64,000 nucleotides of DNA from Pseudomonadota bacterium (GTDB taxonomy: Bacteria; Pseudomonadota; Gammaproteobacteria; Burkholderiales; Gallionellaceae): contig JAJYYO010000012.1 of assembly GCA_021800795.1 (NCBI GenBank), forward strand, positions 1-64,000, read 5' to 3'. Position 1 is the first letter of the stretch; the number at the start of each line of letters is the position of its first letter. The notes under the pieces were generated by a model that was not told where the DNA came from, made no database searches, and worked only from the letters and a program-made list of their open reading frames with translations. Positions 15,093-24,128 of the stretch are shown in pieces. The position numbers were made by a program, and so were the translations under genes.

Positions 15093-16598
15093 GTGACGTT
15101 GGGAGAGGTAACCGGTGAAATTGTAAATCGGAGTGGACCAGTCGGCAGCGAATTTGTTTATGTTGACATAAGCAGTATAGATCGTGAAAAGAAAATCATC
15201 TCGGCAGCAAATGTTGTTCAGTCAGCGATTGCTCCAAGTCGTGCAAAGCAAGAGCTTCAAAGCGGTGATGTCCTTGTTTCAATGACGCGGCCAAATCTGA
15301 ATGCAGTGGCGATGGTAACTCCTGAATTTCACGCTGCAATTGGCTCGACAGGATTTCATGTATTACGCTCCAAGTGGGTTGAACCAAAATTCTTGTTTTA
15401 TTTGGTGCAAACACGAGAGTTCATTGAAGAAATGTGCTTGTGTGTACAAGGTGCACTTTATCCAGCAGTGCGCCCCAAGGATATTTCTTCCTTCGCTTTT
15501 TTTCTTCCTTCTTACTTATCCCAACGTCTTGTTGTTGGGAAAATCGAGGAGCTATTTTCGGAGCTGGACAAGGGCATTGAAAGCCTGAAGACTGCCCGCG
15601 CACAGCTCAAGGTGTATCGCCAGGCGCTGCTGAAACACGCCTTCGAGGGCAAGCTCACCGCGCAGTGGCGTGCCGAGAATCAGGCCAAACTCGAAACTGC
15701 CGATGCCTTGCTGAAGCGCATCCGGCAGGAGCGTGCGCAACGCTATCAGCAACAACTCGCCGACTGGGAAACCTCCGGCAAACAAGGCAGCAAACCCAAA
15801 ACCCCGAAAACCTTGCCACCGCTGACCGCCGAAGAACTGGCTGTGTTGCCTGAACTGCCGGAGGGTTGGGCTTGGACACGCCTTGGGAATACGAATACAG
15901 AAATTTCAGATGGCCCGTTTGGCTCGAACCTTAAAAGCAGTGATTATGTTGATAGCGGTGTGCGAGTTATTCGCCTTGAGAATATTGGTGCGCTGAAGTT
16001 TATCGAAGAAAAAGAGTCATACGTTACAGAAGAGAAATACGAATTACTAAAACGGCATACAGTAACAACCGGGGACATCGTTTTCTCGTCGTTCATCATT
16101 GAAAATGTGCGCGTCGCTTTAGTGCCACCAAGCATTACAAAGGCAATCAATAAAGCGGACTGCTTTTGCGTGCGTTGCCATGGCGAGACATTGAGTAATG
16201 TTTATGCTGTGCTGTTTTTATCAACGAGGCATGTGTACAAGCAGCTCGAATCTCTAATTCATGGAGTTGGCAGGCCACGTATTAATACTACGCAACTAAA
16301 GGACGTGGTTGTCCCGGTATGTGGTGTTGCAGAGCAACAAGTCATAATCGCTGAAATTGAATCTCGACTCTCAGAAGTGGACCAACTCGAACAAACCATC
16401 GCCACCTCATTGCAGCAAGCCGAAGCCCTGCGCCAATCCATCCTGAAGAAAGCATTTTCGGGGCAACTGGTGCCGCAAGATCCGCGCGACGAACCTGCAT
16501 CGGAATTGCTGGCGCGCATCAAAGCGGAGCGTGCAAAATCCCCCCAACCCCCCTTTGCCAAAGGGGGGCAGTCACGTAGAGGCGGGGGGTTCACATGA
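15018..16598 (+). CDS. hsdS: Type I restriction-modification specificity subunit (HsdS)
   Basis: DNA-recognition subunit with two target-recognition domains. The first runs to about residue 175, then a conserved helix (KIEELFSELDKGIESLKTAR) and a spacer rich in Lys/Gln; the second begins near LPEGWAWTRLG and ends with a matching helix (IESRLSEVDQLEQTIATSL). Length from the first ATG is 526; the ATG at 15078 (MKDEWVTLGEV) gives a more usual HsdS N-terminus, the preceding 20 residues being purine-repeat sequence. The C-terminal ~20 residues are encoded by a CCCCCCTTT palindrome. hsdR lies upstream and hsdM downstream. Confidence 0.93.
   Translation: MREETEKVRRMRNGKEEIGRMKDEWVTLGEVTGEIVNRSGPVGSEFVYVDISSIDREKKIISAANVVQSAIAPSRAKQELQSGDVLVSMTRPNLNAVAMVTPEFHAAIGSTGFHVLRSKWVEPKFLFYLVQTREFIEEMCLCVQGALYPAVRPKDISSFAFFLPSYLSQRLVVGKIEELFSELDKGIESLKTARAQLKVYRQALLKHAFEGKLTAQWRAENQAKLETADALLKRIRQERAQRYQQQLADWETSGKQGSKPKTPKTLPPLTAEELAVLPELPEGWAWTRLGNTNTEISDGPFGSNLKSSDYVDSGVRVIRLENIGALKFIEEKESYVTEEKYELLKRHTVTTGDIVFSSFIIENVRVALVPPSITKAINKADCFCVRCHGETLSNVYAVLFLSTRHVYKQLESLIHGVGRPRINTTQLKDVVVPVCGVAEQQVIIAEIESRLSEVDQLEQTIATSLQQAEALRQSILKKAFSGQLVPQDPRDEPASELLARIKAERAKSPQPPFAKGGQSRRGGGFT
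16539..16590. repeat. CCCCCCTTT/AAAGGGGGG palindromic repeat at the hsdS 3' end
   Basis: CCCCCCTTT (16548-16556) and AAAGGGGGG (16560-16568) are perfect 9-base arms around a 3-base loop, flanked by further C-rich and G-rich tracts. This resembles widespread extragenic palindromes. Here it is translated as the HsdS tail and also lies just upstream of the next gene's ribosome site. Confidence 0.75.
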
Positions 16599-16614
16599 AC
16601 AAGGAGTCCTGATC

Positions 16615-17445
16615 ATGCAGCCAGCTATTTTTGAAGAACATCAAATCCGCCGCGTGTACGACGAAAAAACAGAAGTGTGGTGGTTTTCGGTGGTGGATAT
16701 TGTGCAGGTGTTGACCCAGCAGCCGGATTACCAGACGGCGCGCAAATACTGGAATAAGCTGAAAGAGCGGCTGGGCAAGGAAGGCAGTCAGTCGGTGACA
16801 AATTGTCACCGACTGAAATTGCCTGCTGCTGACGGCAAAAATTACCTGACCGATGTCGCCACTGCCGAAACCTTGCTGCGTCTGGTGCAGTCTGTGCCCA
16901 GCCCAAAGGCAGAGCCGATCAAGTTGTGGCTGGCAAAGGTGGGCTACGAGCGGATGCAGGAGATGGCTGACCCCGCCCGTTCTTTGGATCGTGCCCGTGA
17001 GACCTGGAAAAAGCACGGGCGAAGCGACAAGTGGATACAGCAGCGCATGACCGGCCAAGAGACGCGAAACAAGCTGACCGATTACTGGAAAGAGCACGAC
17101 ATCAAGGCGGGTGAGGAATATGCGATCCTCACCAACATCATTCATCAGGAATGGGCTGAAGTGGGCGTAAAAGCGCACAAGGAAATGAAGGGCCTGAAGT
17201 CGCAAAACCTGCGCGATCACATGAGCGAAGCTGAATTGATTTTTACCGCACTGGCGGAGCTTTCCACTCGTCAGATCGCGGAGAGCATGGATGCCACTGG
17301 CATGAATGAGAATGAGGACGCGGCGAAAACAGGCGGCGGGATCGCCAAAAAAGCGCGGCTTGAGCTGGAAGGCAAGACAGGCAGGCGGGTCGTTTCGGCA
17401 GAAAATTATTTACCCCCGACTAAGAAGAAATTAACTGAAGGTTAA
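16615..17445 (+). CDS. Bro-N domain protein, phage antirepressor-like
   Basis: 276 residues starting MQPAIFEEHQIRRVYD, with a Bro-N module (VWWFSVVDIVQVLTQQ, KYWNKLKERL, TDVATAETLLRLVQS) followed by a basic helical C-terminus not resembling a typical antirepressor DNA-binding domain. AAGGAG at 16601-16606 is the ribosome site. It sits between hsdS and hsdM, three bases before hsdM, so it is co-expressed with the methylase. Bro-N proteins of this type recur in type I loci, but their role there is not established to my knowledge. Regulation of the locus is a reasonable guess. Confidence 0.8.
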   Translation: MQPAIFEEHQIRRVYDEKTEVWWFSVVDIVQVLTQQPDYQTARKYWNKLKERLGKEGSQSVTNCHRLKLPAADGKNYLTDVATAETLLRLVQSVPSPKAEPIKLWLAKVGYERMQEMADPARSLDRARETWKKHGRSDKWIQQRMTGQETRNKLTDYWKEHDIKAGEEYAILTNIIHQEWAEVGVKAHKEMKGLKSQNLRDHMSEAELIFTALAELSTRQIAESMDATGMNENEDAAKTGGGIAKKARLELEGKTGRRVVSAENYLPPTKKKLTEG

Positions 17446-17448
17446 AGC

Positions 17449-18924
17449 ATGAACGCAACCGCATCGATCGTTTCAAAAGTCTGGAGTTTCTGCACCACGT
17501 TGCGCGACGACGGGGTGGGGTATGGCGACTATCTGGAGCAACTGACTTATCTGATCTTCCTGAAAATGGCGGACGAGTACAGCCAGCCGCCGTATAACCG
17601 CAAAGTGGGCATACCTGCCGAATACAATTGGCAAAGTCTGAAAGCGAAACGCGGGGCAGAGCTGGAAGTGTATTATGTGACGCTGCTGATGGAGCTGGGC
17701 AAGAAGTCGGGGATGCTGGGGACGATTTTCACCAAGGCGCAAAACAAGATTCAGGATCCGGCCAAGCTGTATCGGCTGATCGATATGGTGAATGAAACGA
17801 GCTGGGTGACGATGGGCGCGGATGTGAAGGGCGACATCTACGAGGGATTGCTGGAACGAAACGCTGAAGATACCAAGTCCGGTGCGGGGCAATACTTTAC
17901 GCCGCGCGCGCTGATCCGCGCGATGGTGGAATGCATGCGGCCTGAACCTTCCAAAACCATTGCCGACCCTGCCTGCGGCACGGGCGGGTTCTTTCTGGCG
18001 GCCTATGATTATCTGGTGACAGCCCACAAGCTGGACAAGACGCAGAAGGCGTTTCTCAAGCACGAGACGTTCTTTGGCAATGAGATCGTGGCAGGCACGC
18101 GCCGTCTGGCCCTGATGAATATGTTCCTGCACAACATCGGCGAGATCGACGGGATCAGCATGGTGTCGCCGAACGATGCGCTGGTGGCCGCATCACCCAT
18201 GACCTACGATTACGTGCTGGCGAATCCGCCCTTCGGCAAGAAGAGTGCGATGAGCTTCACCAACGAGGAAGGCGAACAGGAAAAGGATGATCTGACCTAC
18301 AACCGCCAGGATTTCTGGGCGACCACGTCAAACAAACAGCTCAACTTCGTGCAGCATATCCGCAGCATGATGAAAAGCACCGGGCGCGCGGCGGTAGTCG
18401 TGCCGGACAATGTTTTGTTCGAAGGGGGCGCTGGCGAGACGGTACGCAAAAAGCTGCTGGAAACCACCGACCTGCACACCATCCTGCGCCTGCCTACCGG
18501 CATTTTCTATGCCAACGGCGTGAAGGCGAATGTACTGTTCTTTGATAACCATGCGGCAAGCAAAGAGCCGTGGACAAAGGAAATCTGGTTTTTTGATTAC
18601 CGCACCAATGTTCACCACACGCTGAAAAAGAAGCCGCTGCGCTTCGAGGATTTGCAGGAATTCATCGCCAACTACAATCCGCAGAATCGCCATGATCGCA
18701 CGGATAGCTGGAACGAGGCGACAAATCCGGAAGGCCGCTGGCGCAAATACAGCTATGAGCAGATCATCGCGCGCGACAAGACCAGTCTGGATATTTTCTG
18801 GCTGAAGGATAAGAGCCTGGCCGATCTGGATAACCTGCCCGAGCCGGATGAACTGGCGCTGGAGATTATTGAAAACCTTGAGGCTGGGTTGAACAGCTTC
18901 AGGGAAATCTCGGCGGCGCTTTAG
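17449..18924 (+). CDS. hsdM: Type I restriction-modification methyltransferase subunit (HsdM)
   Basis: 491-residue N6-adenine DNA methyltransferase. The N-terminal helical domain (residues 1-150) precedes a Rossmann methylase with the SAM motif DPACGTGGFF near residue 174, catalytic motif NPPFGKK near 259, and the GQYFTPRALIRAMV lead-in. The ending (LDNLPEPDELALEIIENLEAGL) is the usual HsdM tail that docks to HsdS. It is last in the R-S-M order, which is less common than M-S-R. A 26-base gap separates it from the convergent recQ. Confidence 0.96.
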   Translation: MNATASIVSKVWSFCTTLRDDGVGYGDYLEQLTYLIFLKMADEYSQPPYNRKVGIPAEYNWQSLKAKRGAELEVYYVTLLMELGKKSGMLGTIFTKAQNKIQDPAKLYRLIDMVNETSWVTMGADVKGDIYEGLLERNAEDTKSGAGQYFTPRALIRAMVECMRPEPSKTIADPACGTGGFFLAAYDYLVTAHKLDKTQKAFLKHETFFGNEIVAGTRRLALMNMFLHNIGEIDGISMVSPNDALVAASPMTYDYVLANPPFGKKSAMSFTNEEGEQEKDDLTYNRQDFWATTSNKQLNFVQHIRSMMKSTGRAAVVVPDNVLFEGGAGETVRKKLLETTDLHTILRLPTGIFYANGVKANVLFFDNHAASKEPWTKEIWFFDYRTNVHHTLKKKPLRFEDLQEFIANYNPQNRHDRTDSWNEATNPEGRWRKYSYEQIIARDKTSLDIFWLKDKSLADLDNLPEPDELALEIIENLEAGLNSFREISAAL

Positions 18925-18949
18925 TTGCTGATCATGGAGCTACAATCTT

Positions 18950-20764
18950 TTAAAAATTCTCTTCAATCACTTTAAGGAAATCGTCACCATAGCGAGCCAG
19001 TTTTCCCTGCCCGACGCCGCTGATGCGAGATAGTTCGGCAAGGCTGGCGGGTCGCCGATCGTGCATTTCCAGCAAAGTGCTGTCGTGAAAAATCACATAG
19101 GGCGGTACCCCCTGTTCACGCGCCAGGGCCATTCGACATGCCTTGAGGGCCAGCCACAGACGATCTTCATCGGCTCCGCTGAACGGTTCCCGCGATTTGC
19201 CTGCGCGCTCGGTGCGAACGGATTTTCGTTTTGCAGGTTCTGCATCGCGACGCAGCGATATGGCTTGTTCGCTCCTTAAAACCGGGCGGGCGGCCTCAGT
19301 CAGACGCAGCCCGCCATAGGCTTCGATGTCCGCCTCCAGATATCCGCCTGCGATCAGCTGACGGAATACGCTGCTCCATTGCTGCTGCGTTAATTCCCGA
19401 CCGATGCCGAAGGTGGACAATTGCTGGTGATTGAATTGTTCGATTTTCACTGTGACTTTGCCCAGCAGCACATCGATCAGATGGCCGACGCCGAAGCGCT
19501 GTCCGGTGCGATATACACAGGACAGAGCCATCTGCGCAGCTTGGGTTGCGTCCCAGGTATCAACCGGTTCGAGGCAGTTGTCGCACTGTCCGCAGTTGCC
19601 GGGATGCTCCTCACCAAAATAGCGCAGGATGGTCTGATGGCGGCAGGCGGTTGATTCGCAAAAGCCCAGCAGTGCATCGAGTTTTTGCAACTCCACGCGC
19701 TTGCGCTCCTCCGGCGCTTCGCCTGACATCAGCATCTGCCGCATCGATACCACGTCGCCCAGGCCGTAGGCCATCCAGGCATCGGCAGGCAGGCCGTCGC
19801 GCCCGGCGCGCCCGGTTTCCTGATAATAGCCTTCCATGCTCTTGGGCAGGTCGAGATGAGCCACAAAACGCACGTTGGGCTTGTCTATGCCCATGCCGAA
19901 TGCGACTGTGGCGACCATGATTACGCCTTCCTCGCGCAGGAAACGGCTCTGGTTGGCGGCGCGCGTCGCGGCATCCAGGCCTGCATGATAGGGCAGCGCA
20001 TCCCAACCGAACTCTTTTAACCTGGCCGCCGTTTCATCGACGCGACGGCGCGACAGGCAATACACGATGCCTGCGTCGTTCGCATGTTCCTTGTCAATAA
20101 AATCTTGCAGCTGATTGAGCGCCGAGACCTTATTCGTGACACGATAACGGATGTTCGGTCGATCGAAGCTGGAAACGAACGCGCGCGCGCTTTCCAGCGA
20201 CAGCCTTTCGATGATCTCCCGACGGGTCGGCGCATCCGCGGTGGCGGTCAGTGCGATGCGTGGAACTGCGGGGAAGCGCTCATGCAATATGGTCAGTTCC
20301 CGATATTCCGGACGGAAGTCATGCCCCCATTGCGAGACGCAATGCGCCTCGTCGATGGCAAATAACGCGAGTGACGAACGCTCAAGCAGGGCCAAAAATC
20401 CGGCATTGAGCAAACGTTCGGGCGCTACATAGAGCAAATCGAGTTCGCCGCGCAGCAATCGGCTTTGCACCTCGCGGGCGTCGTCGGCGGACAGGCTGGA
20501 ATTCAGGTAGGCCGCTTTTACGCCGAGCTGCCTTAGCGCATCGACCTGATCCTGCATCAGCGCGATCAGCGGCGATACCACGATCCCCACCCCCGGCCTT
20601 AGCAGCGCGGGAATCTGGTAACACAGCGATTTGCCGCCCCCGGTCGGCATCAGTACCAGCGCATCGCCGCCGTCTGCAATTTGTTCGACGATGGCCTGTT
20701 GCTCGCCGCGAAAGCGGGCGTAGCCGAAAACGTCATGGAGAATTTTTTGTGCGCATGAAGTCAT
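18950..20764 (-). CDS. recQ: ATP-dependent DNA helicase RecQ
   Basis: 604 residues. 3'-5' helicase of recombination and fork repair. Walker [15 protein letters not shown] box ([17 protein letters not shown]), motif VI GRAGRDG, an RQC zinc site (CRHQ ... GNCGQCDNC) and a C-terminal HRDC domain ([18 protein letters not shown]). Length and domain order match E. coli RecQ. It forms the right flank of the restriction island and is probably ancestral to the locus. Confidence 0.97.
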   Translation of the reverse strand: MTSCAQKILHDVFGYARFRGEQQAIVEQIADGGDALVLMPTGGGKSLCYQIPALLRPGVGIVVSPLIALMQDQVDALRQLGVKAAYLNSSLSADDAREVQSRLLRGELDLLYVAPERLLNAGFLALLERSSLALFAIDEAHCVSQWGHDFRPEYRELTILHERFPAVPRIALTATADAPTRREIIERLSLESARAFVSSFDRPNIRYRVTNKVSALNQLQDFIDKEHANDAGIVYCLSRRRVDETAARLKEFGWDALPYHAGLDAATRAANQSRFLREEGVIMVATVAFGMGIDKPNVRFVAHLDLPKSMEGYYQETGRAGRDGLPADAWMAYGLGDVVSMRQMLMSGEAPEERKRVELQKLDALLGFCESTACRHQTILRYFGEEHPGNCGQCDNCLEPVDTWDATQAAQMALSCVYRTGQRFGVGHLIDVLLGKVTVKIEQFNHQQLSTFGIGRELTQQQWSSVFRQLIAGGYLEADIEAYGGLRLTEAARPVLRSEQAISLRRDAEPAKRKSVRTERAGKSREPFSGADEDRLWLALKACRMALAREQGVPPYVIFHDSTLLEMHDRRPASLAELSRISGVGQGKLARYGDDFLKVIEENF

Positions 20765-20859
20765 GAATGCCCTGATCGAAGATAGGGGCGTATGGCGATA
20801 CGCCCTTAGAGGCGAAAAATGATAACATTCGACGCTGCGTTAAGTCACAGGAAAATAAA

Positions 20860-21657
20860 TTGAAGCAATCAACGGAAAATCTGGTCGAGGTCAGCAATCT
20901 GCATTTTGCCTATGGCGAACGACAGGTGCTCAAGGGTATCAATCTCACCATCCCGCACGGTAAAGTGGTGGCGATACTCGGGGTGAGCGGATGTGGCAAA
21001 AGCACCTTGTTGCATCATTTTGGCGGGCAACTCAAACCGTCGAGCGGCAGCGTCAAGGTGCTGGGAAAAGTGATTCATGAGCTGGATACAGACGAGCTGT
21101 ATGCGATGCGCCGTGAAATGGGCATGATGTTTCAGGTAAGCGGACTGTTCACCGATTTGACGGTGTATGACAATCTGGCCTTTCCGATGCGTGAGCATAC
21201 CGACCTGTCGGAGGAGATGATACGCGATCTGGTGCTGATGAAGCTTCAGGCAGTGGGCCTGCGTGGCGCACAGGGTCTGATGCCCAAAGACCTGTCGGGC
21301 GGCATGGAGCGCCGTGTGGCGCTGGCCAGGGCCATAGCGCTCGATCCTACGCTGATCATCTACGATGAACCTTTCGCCGGACTCGACCCGATCTCGCTCA
21401 ATATCATCGCCAACCTGATCCGGAAATTGAACGACGCATTGGGCGTCACCTCGGTGGTGGTCACCTACGATATGTCCGAGTCACTCAAAATTGCCGATTA
21501 CGTGTATTTCATCCATGACGGGGTGGTGGTGGCGCAAGGAGAGGCAGCTGAAATGCTTGAGTCCAGTGATCCGTTCGTGCATCAGTTCATCCACGCTGAG
21601 CCCGACGGGCCGGTGCCCTTTCAGTATCCGAGTCGCCCCTATGCGGAAGATCTTTAA
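20860..21657 (+). CDS. MlaF-like ABC transporter ATPase
   Basis: 265 residues. P-loop GVSGCGKST at residues 41-49, Q-loop MMFQVSGLF, signature LSGGMERRVAL, Walker B LIIYDEPFAGLDP and a C-terminal region ending in YAEDL. The signature with MERR and the QVSGLF segment are those of MlaF/Ttg2A, the ATPase of the phospholipid transport complex between the two membranes. The reading frame requires a TTG start at 20860, with CACAGGAAA upstream; the first ATG is well inside the domain. The expected mlaE, mlaD and mlaC genes do not follow, so the partner permease must lie elsewhere. Confidence 0.8.
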   Translation: MKQSTENLVEVSNLHFAYGERQVLKGINLTIPHGKVVAILGVSGCGKSTLLHHFGGQLKPSSGSVKVLGKVIHELDTDELYAMRREMGMMFQVSGLFTDLTVYDNLAFPMREHTDLSEEMIRDLVLMKLQAVGLRGAQGLMPKDLSGGMERRVALARAIALDPTLIIYDEPFAGLDPISLNIIANLIRKLNDALGVTSVVVTYDMSESLKIADYVYFIHDGVVVAQGEAAEMLESSDPFVHQFIHAEPDGPVPFQYPSRPYAEDL

Positions 21658-21704
21658 CGCCGCTGATATTAATGTGAAACCCGCATGGCAGAAGGGCTAA
21701 CGAG

Positions 21705-22334
21705 ATGCCTTTAACCGTCTGCAAGAAATGCGACAAAATTTTTTCAGCAGGGGCCAAGTCGTGTCCATATTGTGGCGCTGTGATAGCACGGGATACTCAG
21801 GTCAGTTTCAACGCAAAGGATATCAGGAGTGCAGTCATAGGGCTGCTCTTGCTGGGTTTTTTGACGCTCACTCTGGTGATAAGCAATTCCAGGAAAATCG
21901 ACGCAAATGTTGACGCAGCCCCTGCACAAACCTGCCAGACTTCAGCCTGCCCGGGTGGGACACGCGCAGTCACTTTACCCTTGCAGCAGGAACCCTACTA
22001 CACCTGCAAGAGTGGCGAATTGTCCGATTATGCAAACCATGTTTTGAGCGTGATGCGTGCGCAGGCGAGTTTTGCGGGAATCCCGCCCAAACTATCCGCT
22101 CAAACCGGCGAGCCGGAGGTTCAGGGCAAGGAGCGATTATTTCTTGATCAATACAGGGCGAAGGCGGGCGTTGTATCTTTTTACGAGGCTTTATCCAAGT
22201 GCTACAGAGGGGTAGGCCATTTGAACGTGATGGTCATTTTTAACCCGAAGGAGGGCGACAGTATTTATGTGGCTGAGGAAGAAAATCAGGATAATAAATT
22301 CTGGCTGCCCAGAACGAAATTGAGCAGTCGGTAG
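21705..22334 (+). CDS. Zinc-ribbon membrane protein of unknown function
   Basis: 209 residues. The N-terminus has a CxxC-x(11)-CPYCG zinc ribbon (CKKCDKIFSAGAKSCPYCG), then a single transmembrane helix at about residues 43-60 (IGLLLLGFLTLTLVIS), then an outside-facing domain with four further cysteines (QTCQTSACPGG, YYTCKSG, LSKCYRG). The layout resembles single-pass proteins with a cytosolic zinc ribbon. I do not recognise the C-terminal domain. It follows the mlaF-like gene by 47 bases on the same strand and could be co-transcribed, but no functional link is apparent. Confidence 0.7.
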   Translation: MPLTVCKKCDKIFSAGAKSCPYCGAVIARDTQVSFNAKDIRSAVIGLLLLGFLTLTLVISNSRKIDANVDAAPAQTCQTSACPGGTRAVTLPLQQEPYYTCKSGELSDYANHVLSVMRAQASFAGIPPKLSAQTGEPEVQGKERLFLDQYRAKAGVVSFYEALSKCYRGVGHLNVMVIFNPKEGDSIYVAEEENQDNKFWLPRTKLSSR

Positions 22335-22427
22335 CGAGGCGCTTCAAGGATGCTTTTGTGCCAAGACCCTGGCGTAATCTTTATGCGGGTAGTTTCAGGC
22401 ATCCGGCGCCTGCCGTCCGAAAGCGAG

Positions 22428-24077
22428 TCAGCCGGGTGTTTGTTGCCGGCGGTAATACTCGATCAGGCTGTTGGTCGACTGGTCATGGTTCGATTTGACT
22501 GACTCATCGAGCAATTCCGGCAGGATGCGCCCGGCCAGCTGTTTGCCCAGTTCCACACCCCACTGATCGAAGGAGTTGATGTTCCATACGATGCCTTGCA
22601 CGAATACCTTGTGTTCATAAAGTGCAACCAACATGCCCAGCGTGTGCGGGTCGAGACGGTCGAACAGCAGGGTGTTGGTGGGTTTGTTGCCGGAGAATAG
22701 CTTGTGCGGCAGCAAGGCTTGCAGCTGTTCGCCACGTATGCCAAGAGCCGTCAGTTCCGCCTGCGCCTCATCCTGTGTTTTGCCTATCATCAGTGCTTCG
22801 GTCTGCGCGAAACAGTTGGCGAGCAGGATGGCGTGATGATTGCCTAAAGGATTCTGGCTGTGCAGGGGGGCCAGAAAATCCGCCGGAATCATGCGGGTAC
22901 CCTGATGTATCAGCTGGTAGAAGGCGTGCTGGCCGTTGGTGCCGGACTCACCCCATACCAGCATGCCGGTATCATAATCAACTTTTTGGCCGTCGCGATC
23001 CACAGATTTGCCGTTGCTCTCCATCTCCAGTTGTTGCAGATAGGCGGCGAAACGATGCAGATACTGGTCGTAAGGCAGCACTGCATTGGAGGCAGCACCG
23101 AAGAAATTGCCATACCACACGCCCAGCATGCCCATGATTACCGGCATGTTCTGCGCCAAAGGCGCATGGCGAAAATGTTCATCCATTTCATGCGCGCCCG
23201 ACAGCAATTCCTCGAATCTGTCCATCCCGATGTACAGTGCGATGGGCAGGCCGATGGCCGACCACAGCGAATAGCGGCCGCCCACCCAGTCCCAGAACTC
23301 GAACACATTATCCGGATTGATGCCAAATTCGGCTGTTGCAGCCAGATTGGTCGAGACGGCGGCAAAGTGTTTCGCAACGGCAGCTTCATCTTTCAGATGA
23401 GCGATCAGCCAGGCTCTTGCAGAGCGCGCATTGGTCAGCGTCTCCAGGGTGGTGAAGGTCTTGGAGCTGACGATGAACAGCGTGGTTTGGGCATTCAGGT
23501 TTTTCAGTGTCTCCGCAAGGTGCGTGGCATCCACGTTGGAGACAAAGTGGGCGCGCAGATTCGAGCTTGCATAGGGTTTGAGCGCCTCGCATACCATCAG
23601 GGGGCCAAGATCGGAACCGCCGATGCCGATGTTGACGATGTCGGTGATGAGCTGCCCCGTGTATCCGACATGACGGCCGCTGCGGACGCTGTCAGAAAAT
23701 TTCCGCATCAATCCCAGCACTCGTCTGACGTCCGGCATGACGTCCGTGCCGTCAACGAAAACAGGTTTATCCGAACGGTTGCGCAATGCAGTGTGCAGCA
23801 CGGCGCGATTTTCAGTGGTGTTGATTTTGTCGCCGGTGAACATGCGCTCCATAAAAGCGGGCAACCCGGCCTGTTCGGCAAGCCCGATGAGCAGTTGCCG
23901 GGTTTCATCGGTGATGCGGTTCTTTGAATAATCGAGCAACAGATTGCCCGCTTTTATCGAAAATTTCTCGATGCGCGCCGGATCGTCCTGAAACAGCTGA
24001 CGCATGTGACGCGCTTTCATGGACTCGTAATGCGCAGTCAGGGCCTGCCATGCGGTGGATAGAGTGAGTTTTGACAT
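22428..24077 (-). CDS. pgi: Glucose-6-phosphate isomerase
   Basis: 549 residues, normal length. Interconverts glucose 6-phosphate and fructose 6-phosphate. Sugar-phosphate site motifs [23 protein letters not shown] and the C-terminal [17 protein letters not shown] signature are intact, with the catalytic Glu in LEMESNGKS. It lies 51 bases downstream of glgB on the same strand, joining central metabolism to the glycogen cluster. Confidence 0.97.
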   Translation of the reverse strand: MSKLTLSTAWQALTAHYESMKARHMRQLFQDDPARIEKFSIKAGNLLLDYSKNRITDETRQLLIGLAEQAGLPAFMERMFTGDKINTTENRAVLHTALRNRSDKPVFVDGTDVMPDVRRVLGLMRKFSDSVRSGRHVGYTGQLITDIVNIGIGGSDLGPLMVCEALKPYASSNLRAHFVSNVDATHLAETLKNLNAQTTLFIVSSKTFTTLETLTNARSARAWLIAHLKDEAAVAKHFAAVSTNLAATAEFGINPDNVFEFWDWVGGRYSLWSAIGLPIALYIGMDRFEELLSGAHEMDEHFRHAPLAQNMPVIMGMLGVWYGNFFGAASNAVLPYDQYLHRFAAYLQQLEMESNGKSVDRDGQKVDYDTGMLVWGESGTNGQHAFYQLIHQGTRMIPADFLAPLHSQNPLGNHHAILLANCFAQTEALMIGKTQDEAQAELTALGIRGEQLQALLPHKLFSGNKPTNTLLFDRLDPHTLGMLVALYEHKVFVQGIVWNINSFDQWGVELGKQLAGRILPELLDESVKSNHDQSTNSLIEYYRRQQTPG

Positions 24078-24128
24078 AGCGACTATTCCAAATCAAATTT
24101 AACGAATGCTGAGGAGGAAATGAGTGCC

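Noticed and set aside
22860..23927. 355-codon plus-strand frame opposite pgi
   Set aside because: Antisense to a complete, motif-bearing glucose-6-phosphate isomerase gene.
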